The position numbers were made by a program, and so were the translations under genes. Below the pieces are notes generated by a model, which did no database searches, was not told the origin of the DNA, and saw only the letters and a program-made list of their open reading frames with translations. This document shows, one piece after another, positions 26,617-36,748 of a stretch of 64,000 bases of DNA (the stretch's first letter is position 1; each line of letters opens with the position of its first letter). Origin of the DNA: an uncultured cyanobacterium. GTDB lineage: Bacteria > Cyanobacteriota > Cyanobacteriia > Cyanobacteriales > Nostocaceae. The stretch spans positions 1 through 64,000 of the forward strand of contig CAINGU010000029.1 in the NCBI GenBank assembly GCA_903848645.1, in the 5' to 3' direction.

Positions 26617-28923
26617 ATGAGTAACACCAAGTATTTTAGTCAATATCAAACTAGGTTTTCGGTGGTAATGAGGACAATTACCCTGTTACCTGTCTTACTG
26701 CTATCTATTCCTCAACTAGCCATAGCACAAATTACACCTGATGCCACATTGGGAAGTGAAAACTCCTCTATCACATCAGGAGTTAATAGTAAAAACGAAT
26801 CTGTTGATTTAATAAAAGGTGGGGCAACCAGGGGAAGTAGTCTATTTCATAGTTTTTCAGAATTTAATATCAATAATAGGCAAAAAGTATATTTTGATAA
26901 TCCTCCCAATATAAATAATATTTTTAGTCGGGTGACAGGGAATAACGTTTCTAATATTTTGGGAACGTTGGGAGTAAATGGAAGTGCAAATTTGTATTTA
27001 CTTAATCCTCATGGCATTATTTTTGGTCAAAATGCCCAGTTAGATATCAAAGGTTCATTTTTCGCAACTACGGCAAATAGTTTTACATTTCCTGATGGGA
27101 GTGAGTTTAGTGCAACTAATCCCCAAATGCCATTATTAACAATGAGTGTCCCTTCCGGGGTGCAGTTTGGTTCAAAACCGGGGGATATTAGGATTCAGGG
27201 GAATTTGACAGCAGAGCAAGATTTGACGCTAAAGGGCGAAAATTTGGACTTACAGGGAAAACTAACAGCAGGTAAAGATTTAACCTTCGTAGCATCAGGA
27301 AATATTCAAGTTAGCAACACGAAAATAACTTCAACTTCTGCAAAAGAAGAAGCAGGGAATATTTCTCTAACAGCCAATGGAGATGTTTCTCTCAAAAATA
27401 GCCAGATTACCAGTAATATTCAGGACAATACAAGCGGATACTCTAAAATTCAGATTAAATCTGAAACTGGTTCTATTTATATCAATGGCTCTACAATTAG
27501 CGCCCAAAATAAAAATTCCGGGTATGCTGGTGATATCTACATCAATGCCAGTGATCTCATCGAAATAAACAATAGCAAAATCAATGCAGAGGGAAACTTT
27601 GGACGCATTTTTATTGGCTCTAATAAATCTTTTATTGACTATAATGAGTCCTTAGTTCCAGAAACCATTGAGATTAACAACAGTCACTTAACAACGACAG
27701 ACAAAAATCAAAGTTCTGGAAACACAGAATTCACCCGTCACCCAGGATTAATCAGCATTACAGCCAATGATAGGACCACAATTGCAAACAATAGTAGCCT
27801 TGAGAGTCGTACTTTTGGTGATGCAAAGGGTGGAAGTATTGACATATCCACAGGCTCACTTTTTATTCGTAATAGCTCTAAATTAGATACCTCCACATCT
27901 GGAAAAAGCAGTGCAGGTAATATAAATATTCATGCAGATACCTTAACGCTGGAAACACAAGGAAGCATTATCAGCACTGCCCAAACACAAGCTCAGGGGA
28001 GTGCTGGTGACATTTTCATCAATTCCCCAAATATTAATTTAAGCGATAAGGCTATAATAGCAGTTGATAGTATTAGTCCTGAAAATACAAGTTCTGCGGG
28101 GACTATTACCCTGAACACTAATTTCCTCAAACTAGAGAACGCATTTATATCCGCTAAAAATGCCAGTGGTAATGGTGGTGACATTTTCATCAATACACAA
28201 ATTTTGCTCCTGCGTAATGATAGTGAGATTTCCTCGAAAGCTGGTTCAACAGAGAATCGTGGAAATGGTGGCAAAATTACTATCAATGCTGAAGATGGTT
28301 ATATAATTGCCGTTCCTACAGAAGACAGTGATATTATTGCCAATGCCTTTGGTGGTACTGGTGGCGAGATTAAGATTAAGGCTGTTCAGACTTTTGGATT
28401 GACAATAAGAAAAGGATTAAATACAGATGACTTAAAAAAAATTCCTATGAATGGAAGTAGTGATATTAGTGCTAGTTCTGATATTGGAGAAGATGGTGAA
28501 GTAAATATCAATACTTTAGACATTGATCCCAGTCAAGGACTCGTAGCAATACCGACAAACTTAATAGACCCATCAAAATTAATTGCTCAAGGATGTAATT
28601 CTAGTAACAGTAATGTTGCTCAGGGTCAGAGTGAATTTGTCATTACTGGACGCGGAGGAATACCACCCAGTCCTGATGATGCTTTGACTGCTGGAGCATT
28701 ACCAGCTAAGTGGGTGATTAGGGAAAAAGGTGATCGGGCAATTTTACTTATGGGAATAACACCAGCTACTGTTACTGCTCCCTTAGTAGAAGCTCAGGGT
28801 ATGGTACGTAATGCCAATGGTGATATAGTTTTAATTGCTCAACCTGTAATTTCTACTGATTTTCAGTCTGGGTTGTCTAGTCAATTATGTGGGGTTGCTC
28901 AGAAGGAAAATAATCAATTATGA
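26617..28923 (+). CDS. TpsA-type filamentous haemagglutinin-like exoprotein
   Basis: A signal peptide (about residues 18-38, ending AIAQ) is followed by the two-partner-secretion domain: ITPDATLG, HSFSEFNI, VYFDNPPNINNIFSRVTG and the NPHGIIFG motif near residue 132. The remainder (about 200-640) is a beta-helix of imperfect repeats rich in Asn, Ser and Gly (NISLTANGDVSL, GDIFIN types). A cyanobacterial C-terminal region with GRGGIPPSPDDAL follows. Such proteins are exported through the TpsB partner, whose gene overlaps this stop by 4 bp, and sit on the surface or are released. The ligand is unknown. Confidence 0.92.
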   Translation: MSNTKYFSQYQTRFSVVMRTITLLPVLLLSIPQLAIAQITPDATLGSENSSITSGVNSKNESVDLIKGGATRGSSLFHSFSEFNINNRQKVYFDNPPNINNIFSRVTGNNVSNILGTLGVNGSANLYLLNPHGIIFGQNAQLDIKGSFFATTANSFTFPDGSEFSATNPQMPLLTMSVPSGVQFGSKPGDIRIQGNLTAEQDLTLKGENLDLQGKLTAGKDLTFVASGNIQVSNTKITSTSAKEEAGNISLTANGDVSLKNSQITSNIQDNTSGYSKIQIKSETGSIYINGSTISAQNKNSGYAGDIYINASDLIEINNSKINAEGNFGRIFIGSNKSFIDYNESLVPETIEINNSHLTTTDKNQSSGNTEFTRHPGLISITANDRTTIANNSSLESRTFGDAKGGSIDISTGSLFIRNSSKLDTSTSGKSSAGNINIHADTLTLETQGSIISTAQTQAQGSAGDIFINSPNINLSDKAIIAVDSISPENTSSAGTITLNTNFLKLENAFISAKNASGNGGDIFINTQILLLRNDSEISSKAGSTENRGNGGKITINAEDGYIIAVPTEDSDIIANAFGGTGGEIKIKAVQTFGLTIRKGLNTDDLKKIPMNGSSDISASSDIGEDGEVNINTLDIDPSQGLVAIPTNLIDPSKLIAQGCNSSNSNVAQGQSEFVITGRGGIPPSPDDALTAGALPAKWVIREKGDRAILLMGITPATVTAPLVEAQGMVRNANGDIVLIAQPVISTDFQSGLSSQLCGVAQKENNQL

Positions 28924-30686
28924 ATTGTATTGGGGTCGTATCTAGCAAAAAATCCTTAGAAACAACAAAAAAAACGAGTTTATTTGTGTATTGGCGCGAA
29001 ATATTCGCACTACTAGTTATAGCTATTCCTAGCTTCCATGTAGAACCTTTATTAGCCCAAATACCTCCAGAAATTAAACCACCTTCGGGACAACCTTTAC
29101 CAGAAGCCCAACCGCTGCCAGTATTACCACCACCTGAGCAATTGCTACCAATTCCATCACCAATACCCACTCAGCCGGAAGTGACTCCAGAGATACCATC
29201 TACAACATTGGTAGTGGAACGGTTTGAGTTTGTTGGTAATACGGTTTTTAGTGCTGAAGAATTGGCAAAAGTAACTACTCCCTATACGAAACATCAAATT
29301 ACCTTTACTGAACTACTGCGAGTCCGTTCCGAGATTACAAAACTATATGTAGATAAAGGCTATGTGACATCTGGGGCAATTATTCCCATCCAAACTATCA
29401 AAAATGGCGTGGTGGTGGTGCAGTTGGTGGAAGGGCGTTTAGAAAAAATTAATGTTACTGGTACAAGCCGCTTGAATCCGAGCTATATTAGCGATCGCTT
29501 GGCCATTGCTGCGGGTAAACCATTTTCACGCGATCGCCTTTTGGTAGGATTGCAACTCTTACAACTCGACCCGCTCATCAAAAGTATATCTGCCGATTTA
29601 CAAGCCGGCATCCGTCCAGGGACTAATATTTTAGAAGTTAAAGTTAGTGAAGCTGATTCCTTCCATACCCAATTCTCATTAGATAATGAACGCAGTCCCA
29701 GTGTCGGGAGTTTGCGAAGGCGGATTAATATTAATGAAGCCAACTTGTTAGGAATGGGAGACGGTTTAAATATTGGTTATACCAACACAGATGGTAGTAA
29801 TGGCATAGATATTAGTTATAGTTTGCCAATCAATGCCCGCAACGGTAAACTAATTTTTAACTATGGTGCAACTGCAAATAATGTCATAGAAAGTCCTTTT
29901 AATACCTTAGATATTACCTCTCAGTCCCGCTTTTACGAGTTAACATTTCGTCAGCCACTCGTGCAAACTCCAAGTCAAGAATTGACTGTGGGACTCACGG
30001 CCAGCCAACAAATGAGCCAAACATTTTTGGGAATTGATAATATCGGACCTTTTCCCCTGGGAGTTGGTGCAGATAACAATGGGAAAACGAGAATTTCCGC
30101 ACTACGATTTTTTCAAGAATGGACTCAACGCAGTAGTCAACAAGTATTAACAGCCCGTTCCCAATTTAGTTTAGGGTTGGGTATTTTAGATGCCACTATT
30201 AATAATAATGAACCTGATAGTCGCTTTTTTAGCTGGAGAGGACAAGGACAATGGCTGCGGCAATTAGCACCAGATACCATATTTTTAATGCGAACAGATT
30301 TACAATTAGCAAATAAACAGCTTTTGGGATTAGAACAATTTGGTTTAGGTGGACAAAAAACCCTGCGCGGATATCGTCAAGATAGTTTATTAACAGATAA
30401 TGGTTTTTTAGCATCTACAGAAATAAGATTACCAGTTTTGCGAGTTCCCCAAATCAAAGGACTTTTACAAATAGCACCTTTTTTTGATATGGGAACTGGC
30501 TGGAATAATAGTGCTTCAAATCCTCATCCCAATACTTTAATAGGTGGAGGTATGGGACTACTATGGCGACAGGGTAATAAATTTAATGCTCGTTTAGATT
30601 GGGGTATTCCTTTAACATCAAATGATTCAAAAAAAGAAACATGGCAAGAAAATGGTTTGTATTTTTCTCTCACCTACAATCCTTGA
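28920..30686 (+). CDS. TpsB-type outer-membrane transporter (ShlB/FhaC family)
   Basis: This protein moves the TpsA protein across the outer membrane. The 588 residues show a hydrophobic export segment (about 27-46), a Pro-rich linker (50-95), a POTRA_2 domain from about 98 to 175 (VVERFEFVGNTVFSAEEL), and the ShlB beta-barrel with LGGQKTLRGYRQDSL near residue 480, which contains the conserved VRGY-like loop motif. It begins within the stop codon of the exoprotein gene (ATGA), so the pair is co-translated. The protein has no extra fused domain. Confidence 0.93.
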   Translation: MNCIGVVSSKKSLETTKKTSLFVYWREIFALLVIAIPSFHVEPLLAQIPPEIKPPSGQPLPEAQPLPVLPPPEQLLPIPSPIPTQPEVTPEIPSTTLVVERFEFVGNTVFSAEELAKVTTPYTKHQITFTELLRVRSEITKLYVDKGYVTSGAIIPIQTIKNGVVVVQLVEGRLEKINVTGTSRLNPSYISDRLAIAAGKPFSRDRLLVGLQLLQLDPLIKSISADLQAGIRPGTNILEVKVSEADSFHTQFSLDNERSPSVGSLRRRININEANLLGMGDGLNIGYTNTDGSNGIDISYSLPINARNGKLIFNYGATANNVIESPFNTLDITSQSRFYELTFRQPLVQTPSQELTVGLTASQQMSQTFLGIDNIGPFPLGVGADNNGKTRISALRFFQEWTQRSSQQVLTARSQFSLGLGILDATINNNEPDSRFFSWRGQGQWLRQLAPDTIFLMRTDLQLANKQLLGLEQFGLGGQKTLRGYRQDSLLTDNGFLASTEIRLPVLRVPQIKGLLQIAPFFDMGTGWNNSASNPHPNTLIGGGMGLLWRQGNKFNARLDWGIPLTSNDSKKETWQENGLYFSLTYNP

Positions 30687-30701
30687 TAAATTTAAGCCCG
30701 T

Positions 30702-30724
30702 CTGGGAATAAATTCCCAGTCTTA
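30702..30724 (+). terminator. Possible terminator between the TpsB and CHAT genes
   Basis: CTGGGAAT pairs with ATTCCCAG across a two-base loop and is followed by a short T-containing tract. It lies 15 bp after the transporter stop. The CHAT gene begins 21 bp later, so read-through is possible. Confidence 0.5.
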
Positions 30725-30744
30725 TTCACATTAACTAACTAAAA

Positions 30745-33390
30745 ATGAACTTATTAAGCTCCCATTTCCTATTACCATTACCGCGTCTCTTCCGCTATGG
30801 AGTTTTAGCTTTTATCATGGCTATATTCTGTATATTTACTTCACCAGTAAATGCCAAAAATCCTTCTGAGCAATTCATTGCTCCTCAAGAAAAACAGGCA
30901 CAAATTCTATATACAGAGGGGAGATTTGCAGAATCAATAACTTTATTAAAACAAACTTTAGAAGTTTATCAAGGTAATGGAGATCAGTTAGGAAAAGCTG
31001 TTATTTTAATTAATCTAGCTCTGAATTATCAACAAACTGGAGAAATTCAAGCAGCTAACAAAACGATTACAGAAGCTATTAATCTTCTCCAGAAAATTCC
31101 TAATTCCTCACAGAAATCACCTATTTGGGCGCAAGCTTGGGATGTTAAAGGTAGTCTGCAACTGGCAGAAGGAAAGGCAGAAGATGCTCTATTATCTTGG
31201 CAGCAAGCTGAAACTATTTACCAAAAATTAGGAGATAGTAATCAAGCTATTCTCATGGGAATAAATCAAGGTCAAGCATTACAGAATTTAGGATTATATA
31301 AACGAGCAAATTCTGTTTTTCAAAACTTAGTAGCAACCTTACAAAATCAACCAGATTCACTCACAAAAGCCATTAGCTTTCGTAACTTAGGAACTGCTTC
31401 TCGGTTGTTAGGTGATTTGGAACAAGCAAAATTAAGCTTAAAAGAAAGCCTGAGAATTGCCAAAAAACTGCAATCACAAGAAAATATTGCTACTGCTTAT
31501 CTTACTTTGGGTAATATTGCCCGTGCTGAGGCAAATATCAAAAATGCCCAAGGAAATATTCAAGCAGCAATATTACAAAAAAATCAAGCTATTGAATTTT
31601 ACCAGAATGCAGAAATTGATAAAACCTCAATCCAAATTCAAATTAGGGCAAAAATTAATCGGTTACGGCTGTTGATAGAAACCGAAAAATGGCAAGAAGC
31701 TGAATTACTTTATCCCCAAATTCAAAGTCTCATTTCTAAATTACCTGTTGGTCGTTCGGGAATATATGCTCAGGTGAATTTTGCTCAAAGTTTGATGAAA
31801 TTAAATGAGAAAATTCCCGTTAATTTACAAACAATTGCCCAAATTTTAGCTATAGCTCGTCAACAAGCCGAACAAATTCAAGATGTGCGATCACAATCTT
31901 TTGTTTTGGGTAATTTAGGACATATATATGAATTAACAAAACAGTGGGATATTGCTCAAGACTTAACTCAAAAAGCTCTAAATTTATCACAGTCAATTCA
32001 AGCCCAAGATATCACCTATCGTTGGCAATGGCAAATCGGACGAATTTTTTGTCAAGGTCAAAGCGAATGTAATCAAAAGGGAGATATTAAAGGTGCTATA
32101 ACTACATATACCGAAGCATTTAATACTTTGCAAAGTATTCGCGGTGATTTAATTGCTAGTAGTGCAGATGTACAGTATTCATTTCGAGAAAGTGTCGAAC
32201 CTGTATATCGCGGATTAGTAGATTTATTATTACAATCTCCAGAATCTAGTCAAGAACACCTCAAACAAGCTCGTCAGGTATTAGAAACTCTCCAAGTAGC
32301 GAAATTACAAAACTTTTTGCAACAAGCTTGTCAAGATAGCAAATTACAACTTGATGAGGTAATTGATACTAAAGATCAAACAGCCGCAGTTATCTATTCA
32401 ATTATTTTAAATGACCGCTTAGAAGTTATTCTCAGACAACCCAATAATAAAGATTTATATCACTATCCTCCTACCAAATTATCTAAAGGAGAAATTGAAA
32501 ATACTTTAACCAATTTGTATACATCTCTTCAAGATCCTGGTGCTTATGAAGAAGTCCAAAGTGATGGTCAAAAAGTCTATAATTGGCTAATTAAACCAAT
32601 AGAAGAAAAACTAGAAACAAGCAAAATTAAAACTTTGATTTTTGTTTTGGATGGTTCACTAAGGAAAATTCCCATGGCTGCACTTTATGATGGTGAAAAG
32701 TATCTAATGCAGAAATACGCCGTTTCCTTAGCTTTGGGTTTACAAATTCGTGATCCCATGCCTTTACAAAGAAAAGAAATGAAAATATTGGCAGCTAGTT
32801 TGATAGATCCTCCTAAGAGCGTTCCTGGTTTTTCTTCCTTACCAGGTGTTGCTGAAGAAGTCAAAGAAATTCAGAAAACAGGAGTAGCTGTAACTTGGAT
32901 TGCTGACCAAAAATTTACCACTCAAAACTTTAATAAAGAACTCAATACTGCTAAATTTGATGTTGTGCATTTAGCCACTCATGGTTATTTTGGTGCTGAC
33001 AGAGAAAATACATTTGTGGTGACAGCAGATGGAAAATTGAAAATAGATGAATTTGATAAATTATTCAGAACTCAAAGGAAAAGCAGCAAGCAGGGAATTG
33101 AACTATTAATTTTGAGTGCTTGTCAAACTGCTACCGGAAACGACCAAGAAGTTATGGGTATTGCTGGGACTACAGTTCAAGCAGGAGCTAGTAGTGCGAT
33201 CGCTAGTTTATGGGATTTAGATGATCAGTCAAGCGTACCGTTTATTAAAGAATTTTACCAGCACTTAGGAGAACCAAATATCAGCAGAGCCGAAGCATTA
33301 CGTCTAGCACAGCAAGCTTTACTAAAAAGTCCAAATTATGATCATCCGCGTTTTTGGGCCCCTTACGTATTAGTTGGTAGTTGGCTTTAA
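30745..33390 (+). CDS. Exported TPR-CHAT protease
   Basis: A signal peptide (about residues 13-33, ending VNA) precedes about ten tetratricopeptide-like repeats (40-470) and a C-terminal CHAT domain (about 590-880). The caspase-like catalytic dyad can be placed: His746 in VHLATHGYFG and Cys793 in LILSACQTATG. CHAT proteases cleave other proteins in regulated proteolysis and cell-death pathways; the separase-like relatives are the best known. Cyanobacterial loci commonly place TPR-CHAT genes beside two-partner-secretion and CHASE2 genes, as here. The exported location is unusual for a death protease and suggests a substrate in the periplasm. Confidence 0.9.
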   Translation: MNLLSSHFLLPLPRLFRYGVLAFIMAIFCIFTSPVNAKNPSEQFIAPQEKQAQILYTEGRFAESITLLKQTLEVYQGNGDQLGKAVILINLALNYQQTGEIQAANKTITEAINLLQKIPNSSQKSPIWAQAWDVKGSLQLAEGKAEDALLSWQQAETIYQKLGDSNQAILMGINQGQALQNLGLYKRANSVFQNLVATLQNQPDSLTKAISFRNLGTASRLLGDLEQAKLSLKESLRIAKKLQSQENIATAYLTLGNIARAEANIKNAQGNIQAAILQKNQAIEFYQNAEIDKTSIQIQIRAKINRLRLLIETEKWQEAELLYPQIQSLISKLPVGRSGIYAQVNFAQSLMKLNEKIPVNLQTIAQILAIARQQAEQIQDVRSQSFVLGNLGHIYELTKQWDIAQDLTQKALNLSQSIQAQDITYRWQWQIGRIFCQGQSECNQKGDIKGAITTYTEAFNTLQSIRGDLIASSADVQYSFRESVEPVYRGLVDLLLQSPESSQEHLKQARQVLETLQVAKLQNFLQQACQDSKLQLDEVIDTKDQTAAVIYSIILNDRLEVILRQPNNKDLYHYPPTKLSKGEIENTLTNLYTSLQDPGAYEEVQSDGQKVYNWLIKPIEEKLETSKIKTLIFVLDGSLRKIPMAALYDGEKYLMQKYAVSLALGLQIRDPMPLQRKEMKILAASLIDPPKSVPGFSSLPGVAEEVKEIQKTGVAVTWIADQKFTTQNFNKELNTAKFDVVHLATHGYFGADRENTFVVTADGKLKIDEFDKLFRTQRKSSKQGIELLILSACQTATGNDQEVMGIAGTTVQAGASSAIASLWDLDDQSSVPFIKEFYQHLGEPNISRAEALRLAQQALLKSPNYDHPRFWAPYVLVGSWL

Positions 33391-33445
33391 AAGAGCTAGA
33401 AAAAGTTGTTTTATTAAGATCACTTAGTTTTTTGGAGTTGCCTAA

Positions 33446-36400
33446 ATGAACGATTTTCAAGGTGCATTTATATCTTATGGTAGAGCCGATAGCAAAGGCT
33501 TTGCAACTAAACTCTATGATAGACTCAAAGAACAAAAACTAGAAATTTGGTTTGACCAAAATGATATTCCTCTAGGTGTGGATTTCCAGAAGCAAATTGA
33601 TGATGGCATTGAAAAGTCAGATAATTTTCTGTTTATCATTGCTCCTCATTCCATTAACTCACCATATTGTGGTAAAGAAATTGACTTAGCATTAAAGCGG
33701 AATAAACGGATTATTCCCTTGCTGCACGTAGAGCAAATTACCGAAGAAATTTGGCAGCAACGCAACCCCGGCAAAGATCCCAGCGAGTGGGAAACATACA
33801 AAGCTAAGGGATTACATTCTAGTTATCCCAATATGCACCCAGCTATTGGCAAAATTAACTGGGTATATTTTCGTGAAGGCATAGATGACTTTGAACAGTC
33901 TTTTGCGGGATTATTAGAATTATTGGCTCGTCATCAAGAATATGTGCATCAACATACCTATTTTCTAGCTAAAGCTCTGGAGTGGGAACGAGAACAACAA
34001 CAATCCAGTTACCTCTTAATTGGCGATGAACGGGTACAAGCAGAAAAATGGTTAAAAATCAGGTTCAAGGATGAACAGCCACCTTGTAACCCCACAGATT
34101 TACATTGTGCTTTTATTTGTCAAAGTGTTAAAAATGCTAATAATTTGATGACTCAGGTGTTCCTTTCCTACTCGGACAAAGAACGGGAATTCATGGAAAA
34201 AATCGCCAAAACCTTGATGCGGGAAAGCTTCACAGTTTGGACAAATAAAACTGATATTCAAACTGGAACAGACTTTCAAGCAGCCATTAATCGCGGGATT
34301 GAGGAAGCAGATAATCTGGTTTTTCTCATGTCTCCATCTTCTTTAGCATCAGAATATTGTCAACAAGAACTTACCTATGCGTTGTCTCTAAAAAAGCGGA
34401 TTATTCCCTTGTTAATACAACCATTAGACCTAGAACAGATTCCTCCAGAATTGCGTAATATCCAGTTTATAGACTTTACAGATCAGGAGGAAGAGGGAAA
34501 AGAATCGGCTGATACTGATAATTTAATTAATATTCTCCATCAAGATGCTGCTTACCACCACCAGCATAAACTGATTCTGACAAAGGCTTTAAAATGGGAA
34601 CGACAAAAACGTAATCCTAGTATTCTGGTGCGGAATAACGATCTCCGTAATGCAGAAGCTTGGTTAAAGGTAGCAAAATCAAAAATACAGCAGCCATCTT
34701 TATCTATACAAGCAGAATTCATTGCTGAAAGTTTGAAGCAACCACCAAACGCGGTTTTAGATGTATTTGTTTGCTACTCTAATGCTGATGCAGACTTTGC
34801 CCGCAAGCTAAATGATACATTGCAAATTCAAAATAAAACTACCTGGTTTGATCAGGAAAGCATTATCTCTGGTAGTGACTTTCAGGAAGAAATGTACAAG
34901 GGAATTGAACTTGCTAACAATTTCTTGTTTATTATTTCTCCCAATTCGATTAGTTCCAACTATTGCGCTACTGAAGTGGAATATGCAATCAAACTGAATA
35001 AGCGCATTGTCACAGTTTTATATTTACCCGTTGATTTTGATAGTCTTCACCCTGGTTTAGCCAAAGTACAATGGATTGATTTTCGCAAACATGGCGGCGA
35101 TTTTCTCACCAACTTTGGGGAATTAACCAGAACCTTGGATGCAGATCCAGATTATGTCAAAAATCACACCCGTTTATTGCTCAAAGCCAAGGAGTGGGAA
35201 CAGCAAAAACGTGATGATAGTTTCTTGCTGCGGGGAAAAGATTTAGCAGCATCTGAGGAATGGCTAAAAGAGTCTGAAAACAAACAACCAATTCCCACCA
35301 ACCTTCAGTTAGAATATCTGACCGCTAGTCGCGCTCTCCCCTATCGCAAAATTAAATTCCGTAGTGTCTTATTCACTAGCTTAGGTGTAACAATTTTCAT
35401 GTTCATAGCCCGGTTATTGGGAATTATGCAGCCCTTAGAATTAGCGGCCTATGACCAAGTAGCACGGCTACGTCCCAATGAACCACAAGACGAACGATTT
35501 CTGATGGTGGATGTTGATCCCCAAAGTATTGACAAGATGAACGAAAACCCCAAATATCAAAACGGTAGGGGTTCAATTGCTGATGCGGCTTTGGATGATA
35601 CCCTGAAAATCATCTCGGCAAGTCAACCAAGTATGATTGGTCTGGATTTTATCCGTAATTACTCGGCGGAAAGCAGTTTAAGTCAACGCCTGAAAGCAAC
35701 TAACAATTTCATTGCAGTATGTAAAAATGGTTATGTGAATGAGCGGGGAAACAAAATTCCCGGTTTTAACCATCCTCCAGAAGCTCCATTAGAAAGAGTT
35801 GGTTTTGTTGATCTCATAGATGATGATGCTCAAGGAGGTAGTTTTATTCGCAGACATTACATGATGCAAGAACCAGATCCAAAATCTTGTAATGTCTGGG
35901 AAGCCTTCAGTTTAGTAATTGCCCGACGCTATTTAGAAGCCCAAGGTCATAAATATTTTTCTCCCTTAAATGAGGAAACAAAAATATTTGATCAGCCCAT
36001 GGGATTTGGTGAAAAGTCTATTCCCCAACTTTCAGGTAATGGTGGTGGTTATACAGCACAGAATGATCAACTTAATGGCTATCAAACGCTGCTGAAATAT
36101 CGCGTTTATCAGGGTGATGCTGATAAATTTGCCCCTAGAGTTAGTATCATAGATGTTCTCTCCAATAAAGTCCCTCCAGCAAAGATCAAAAATCGGATTA
36201 TTCTGATTGGTTTTACAGATAGACAATCCCGACAAGCAGATTATTTTAATACCCCTTATGGTGATGTGCCAGGGGTGACATTGCATGGACAAATGATTAG
36301 CCAAATTCTCAGCACTGTGTTGGATAATCGTCCCCTGATTTGGTGGTGGCCTTGGGATTATGAAATCCCTTGGATTTTCGGCTGGTCTTTGGTCGGTGGT

Positions 36401-36595
36401 ATAGTTTGTTGGCGACTTAACCGCACCTCTTATCTAGTTATGGGTATGGTTGGTTCTGTAGCTGTCCTGTACACCGCTTGCGCTGTGATTATGGTATCCC
36501 AAAGCGGTTGGGTTCCTTTAGTTCCCCCAGCTTTGTCCTTGATTGCTTCAGGAAGTGGAGTTTTTTATCTAACTTACAGATTACGTTATTTGTAA
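33446..36595 (+). CDS. Triple-TIR CHASE2 membrane receptor
   Basis: Three N-terminal TIR domains (about 5-160, 235-365, 437-570) each have an SYxxxD opening and a late (S/A)xYCxxE with a candidate NADase glutamate: Glu78, Glu308 and Glu510. After each TIR comes the same 40-residue linker ending AExWLK, so the unit is a tandem triplication. A TM helix at 638-660 leads into a CHASE2 sensor (about 660-955), then three C-terminal TM helices (972-990, 997-1015, 1022-1042). CHASE2 normally senses signals outside the membrane and is fused to kinases or cyclases; here TIR is the output. The start has a GGAG ribosome site. Function inferred: ligand-gated NAD(P) cleavage or signalling. Confidence 0.88.
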   Translation: MNDFQGAFISYGRADSKGFATKLYDRLKEQKLEIWFDQNDIPLGVDFQKQIDDGIEKSDNFLFIIAPHSINSPYCGKEIDLALKRNKRIIPLLHVEQITEEIWQQRNPGKDPSEWETYKAKGLHSSYPNMHPAIGKINWVYFREGIDDFEQSFAGLLELLARHQEYVHQHTYFLAKALEWEREQQQSSYLLIGDERVQAEKWLKIRFKDEQPPCNPTDLHCAFICQSVKNANNLMTQVFLSYSDKEREFMEKIAKTLMRESFTVWTNKTDIQTGTDFQAAINRGIEEADNLVFLMSPSSLASEYCQQELTYALSLKKRIIPLLIQPLDLEQIPPELRNIQFIDFTDQEEEGKESADTDNLINILHQDAAYHHQHKLILTKALKWERQKRNPSILVRNNDLRNAEAWLKVAKSKIQQPSLSIQAEFIAESLKQPPNAVLDVFVCYSNADADFARKLNDTLQIQNKTTWFDQESIISGSDFQEEMYKGIELANNFLFIISPNSISSNYCATEVEYAIKLNKRIVTVLYLPVDFDSLHPGLAKVQWIDFRKHGGDFLTNFGELTRTLDADPDYVKNHTRLLLKAKEWEQQKRDDSFLLRGKDLAASEEWLKESENKQPIPTNLQLEYLTASRALPYRKIKFRSVLFTSLGVTIFMFIARLLGIMQPLELAAYDQVARLRPNEPQDERFLMVDVDPQSIDKMNENPKYQNGRGSIADAALDDTLKIISASQPSMIGLDFIRNYSAESSLSQRLKATNNFIAVCKNGYVNERGNKIPGFNHPPEAPLERVGFVDLIDDDAQGGSFIRRHYMMQEPDPKSCNVWEAFSLVIARRYLEAQGHKYFSPLNEETKIFDQPMGFGEKSIPQLSGNGGGYTAQNDQLNGYQTLLKYRVYQGDADKFAPRVSIIDVLSNKVPPAKIKNRIILIGFTDRQSRQADYFNTPYGDVPGVTLHGQMISQILSTVLDNRPLIWWWPWDYEIPWIFGWSLVGGIVCWRLNRTSYLVMGMVGSVAVLYTACAVIMVSQSGWVPLVPPALSLIASGSGVFYLTYRLRYL

Positions 36596-36603
36596 CCTTT
36601 TAC

Positions 36604-36719
36604 CTCGTTCCTAGTCTCTGACTAGGAATGCTATCATTGAGGCTCTGCCTCAAATATTAGGGATATTAGGGAAGCCAGAGTCTTCCTCAATTCATTCCCA
36701 TGTAGAGCATAGGAACGAG
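36604..36719. mobile_element. MITE-like repeat with CTCGTTCCTA inverted ends
   Basis: A perfect 10-bp terminal inverted repeat, CTCGTTCCTA and TAGGAACGAG, encloses 116 bp with internal palindromes (TAGTCTCTGACTA, GAGGCTCTGCCTC). This type of element is frequent in cyanobacteria. It sits between the convergent CHASE2 and exonuclease-ATPase genes. Confidence 0.65.
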
Positions 36720-36748
36720 ATAATGCAAAATATAGAAACGAGATGATT

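Noticed and set aside
33446-36595. CHASE2-adenylate cyclase or CHASE2-kinase
   Set aside because: No cyclase or kinase motif is present; the protein ends in three TM helices, and TIR is the only output domain seen.
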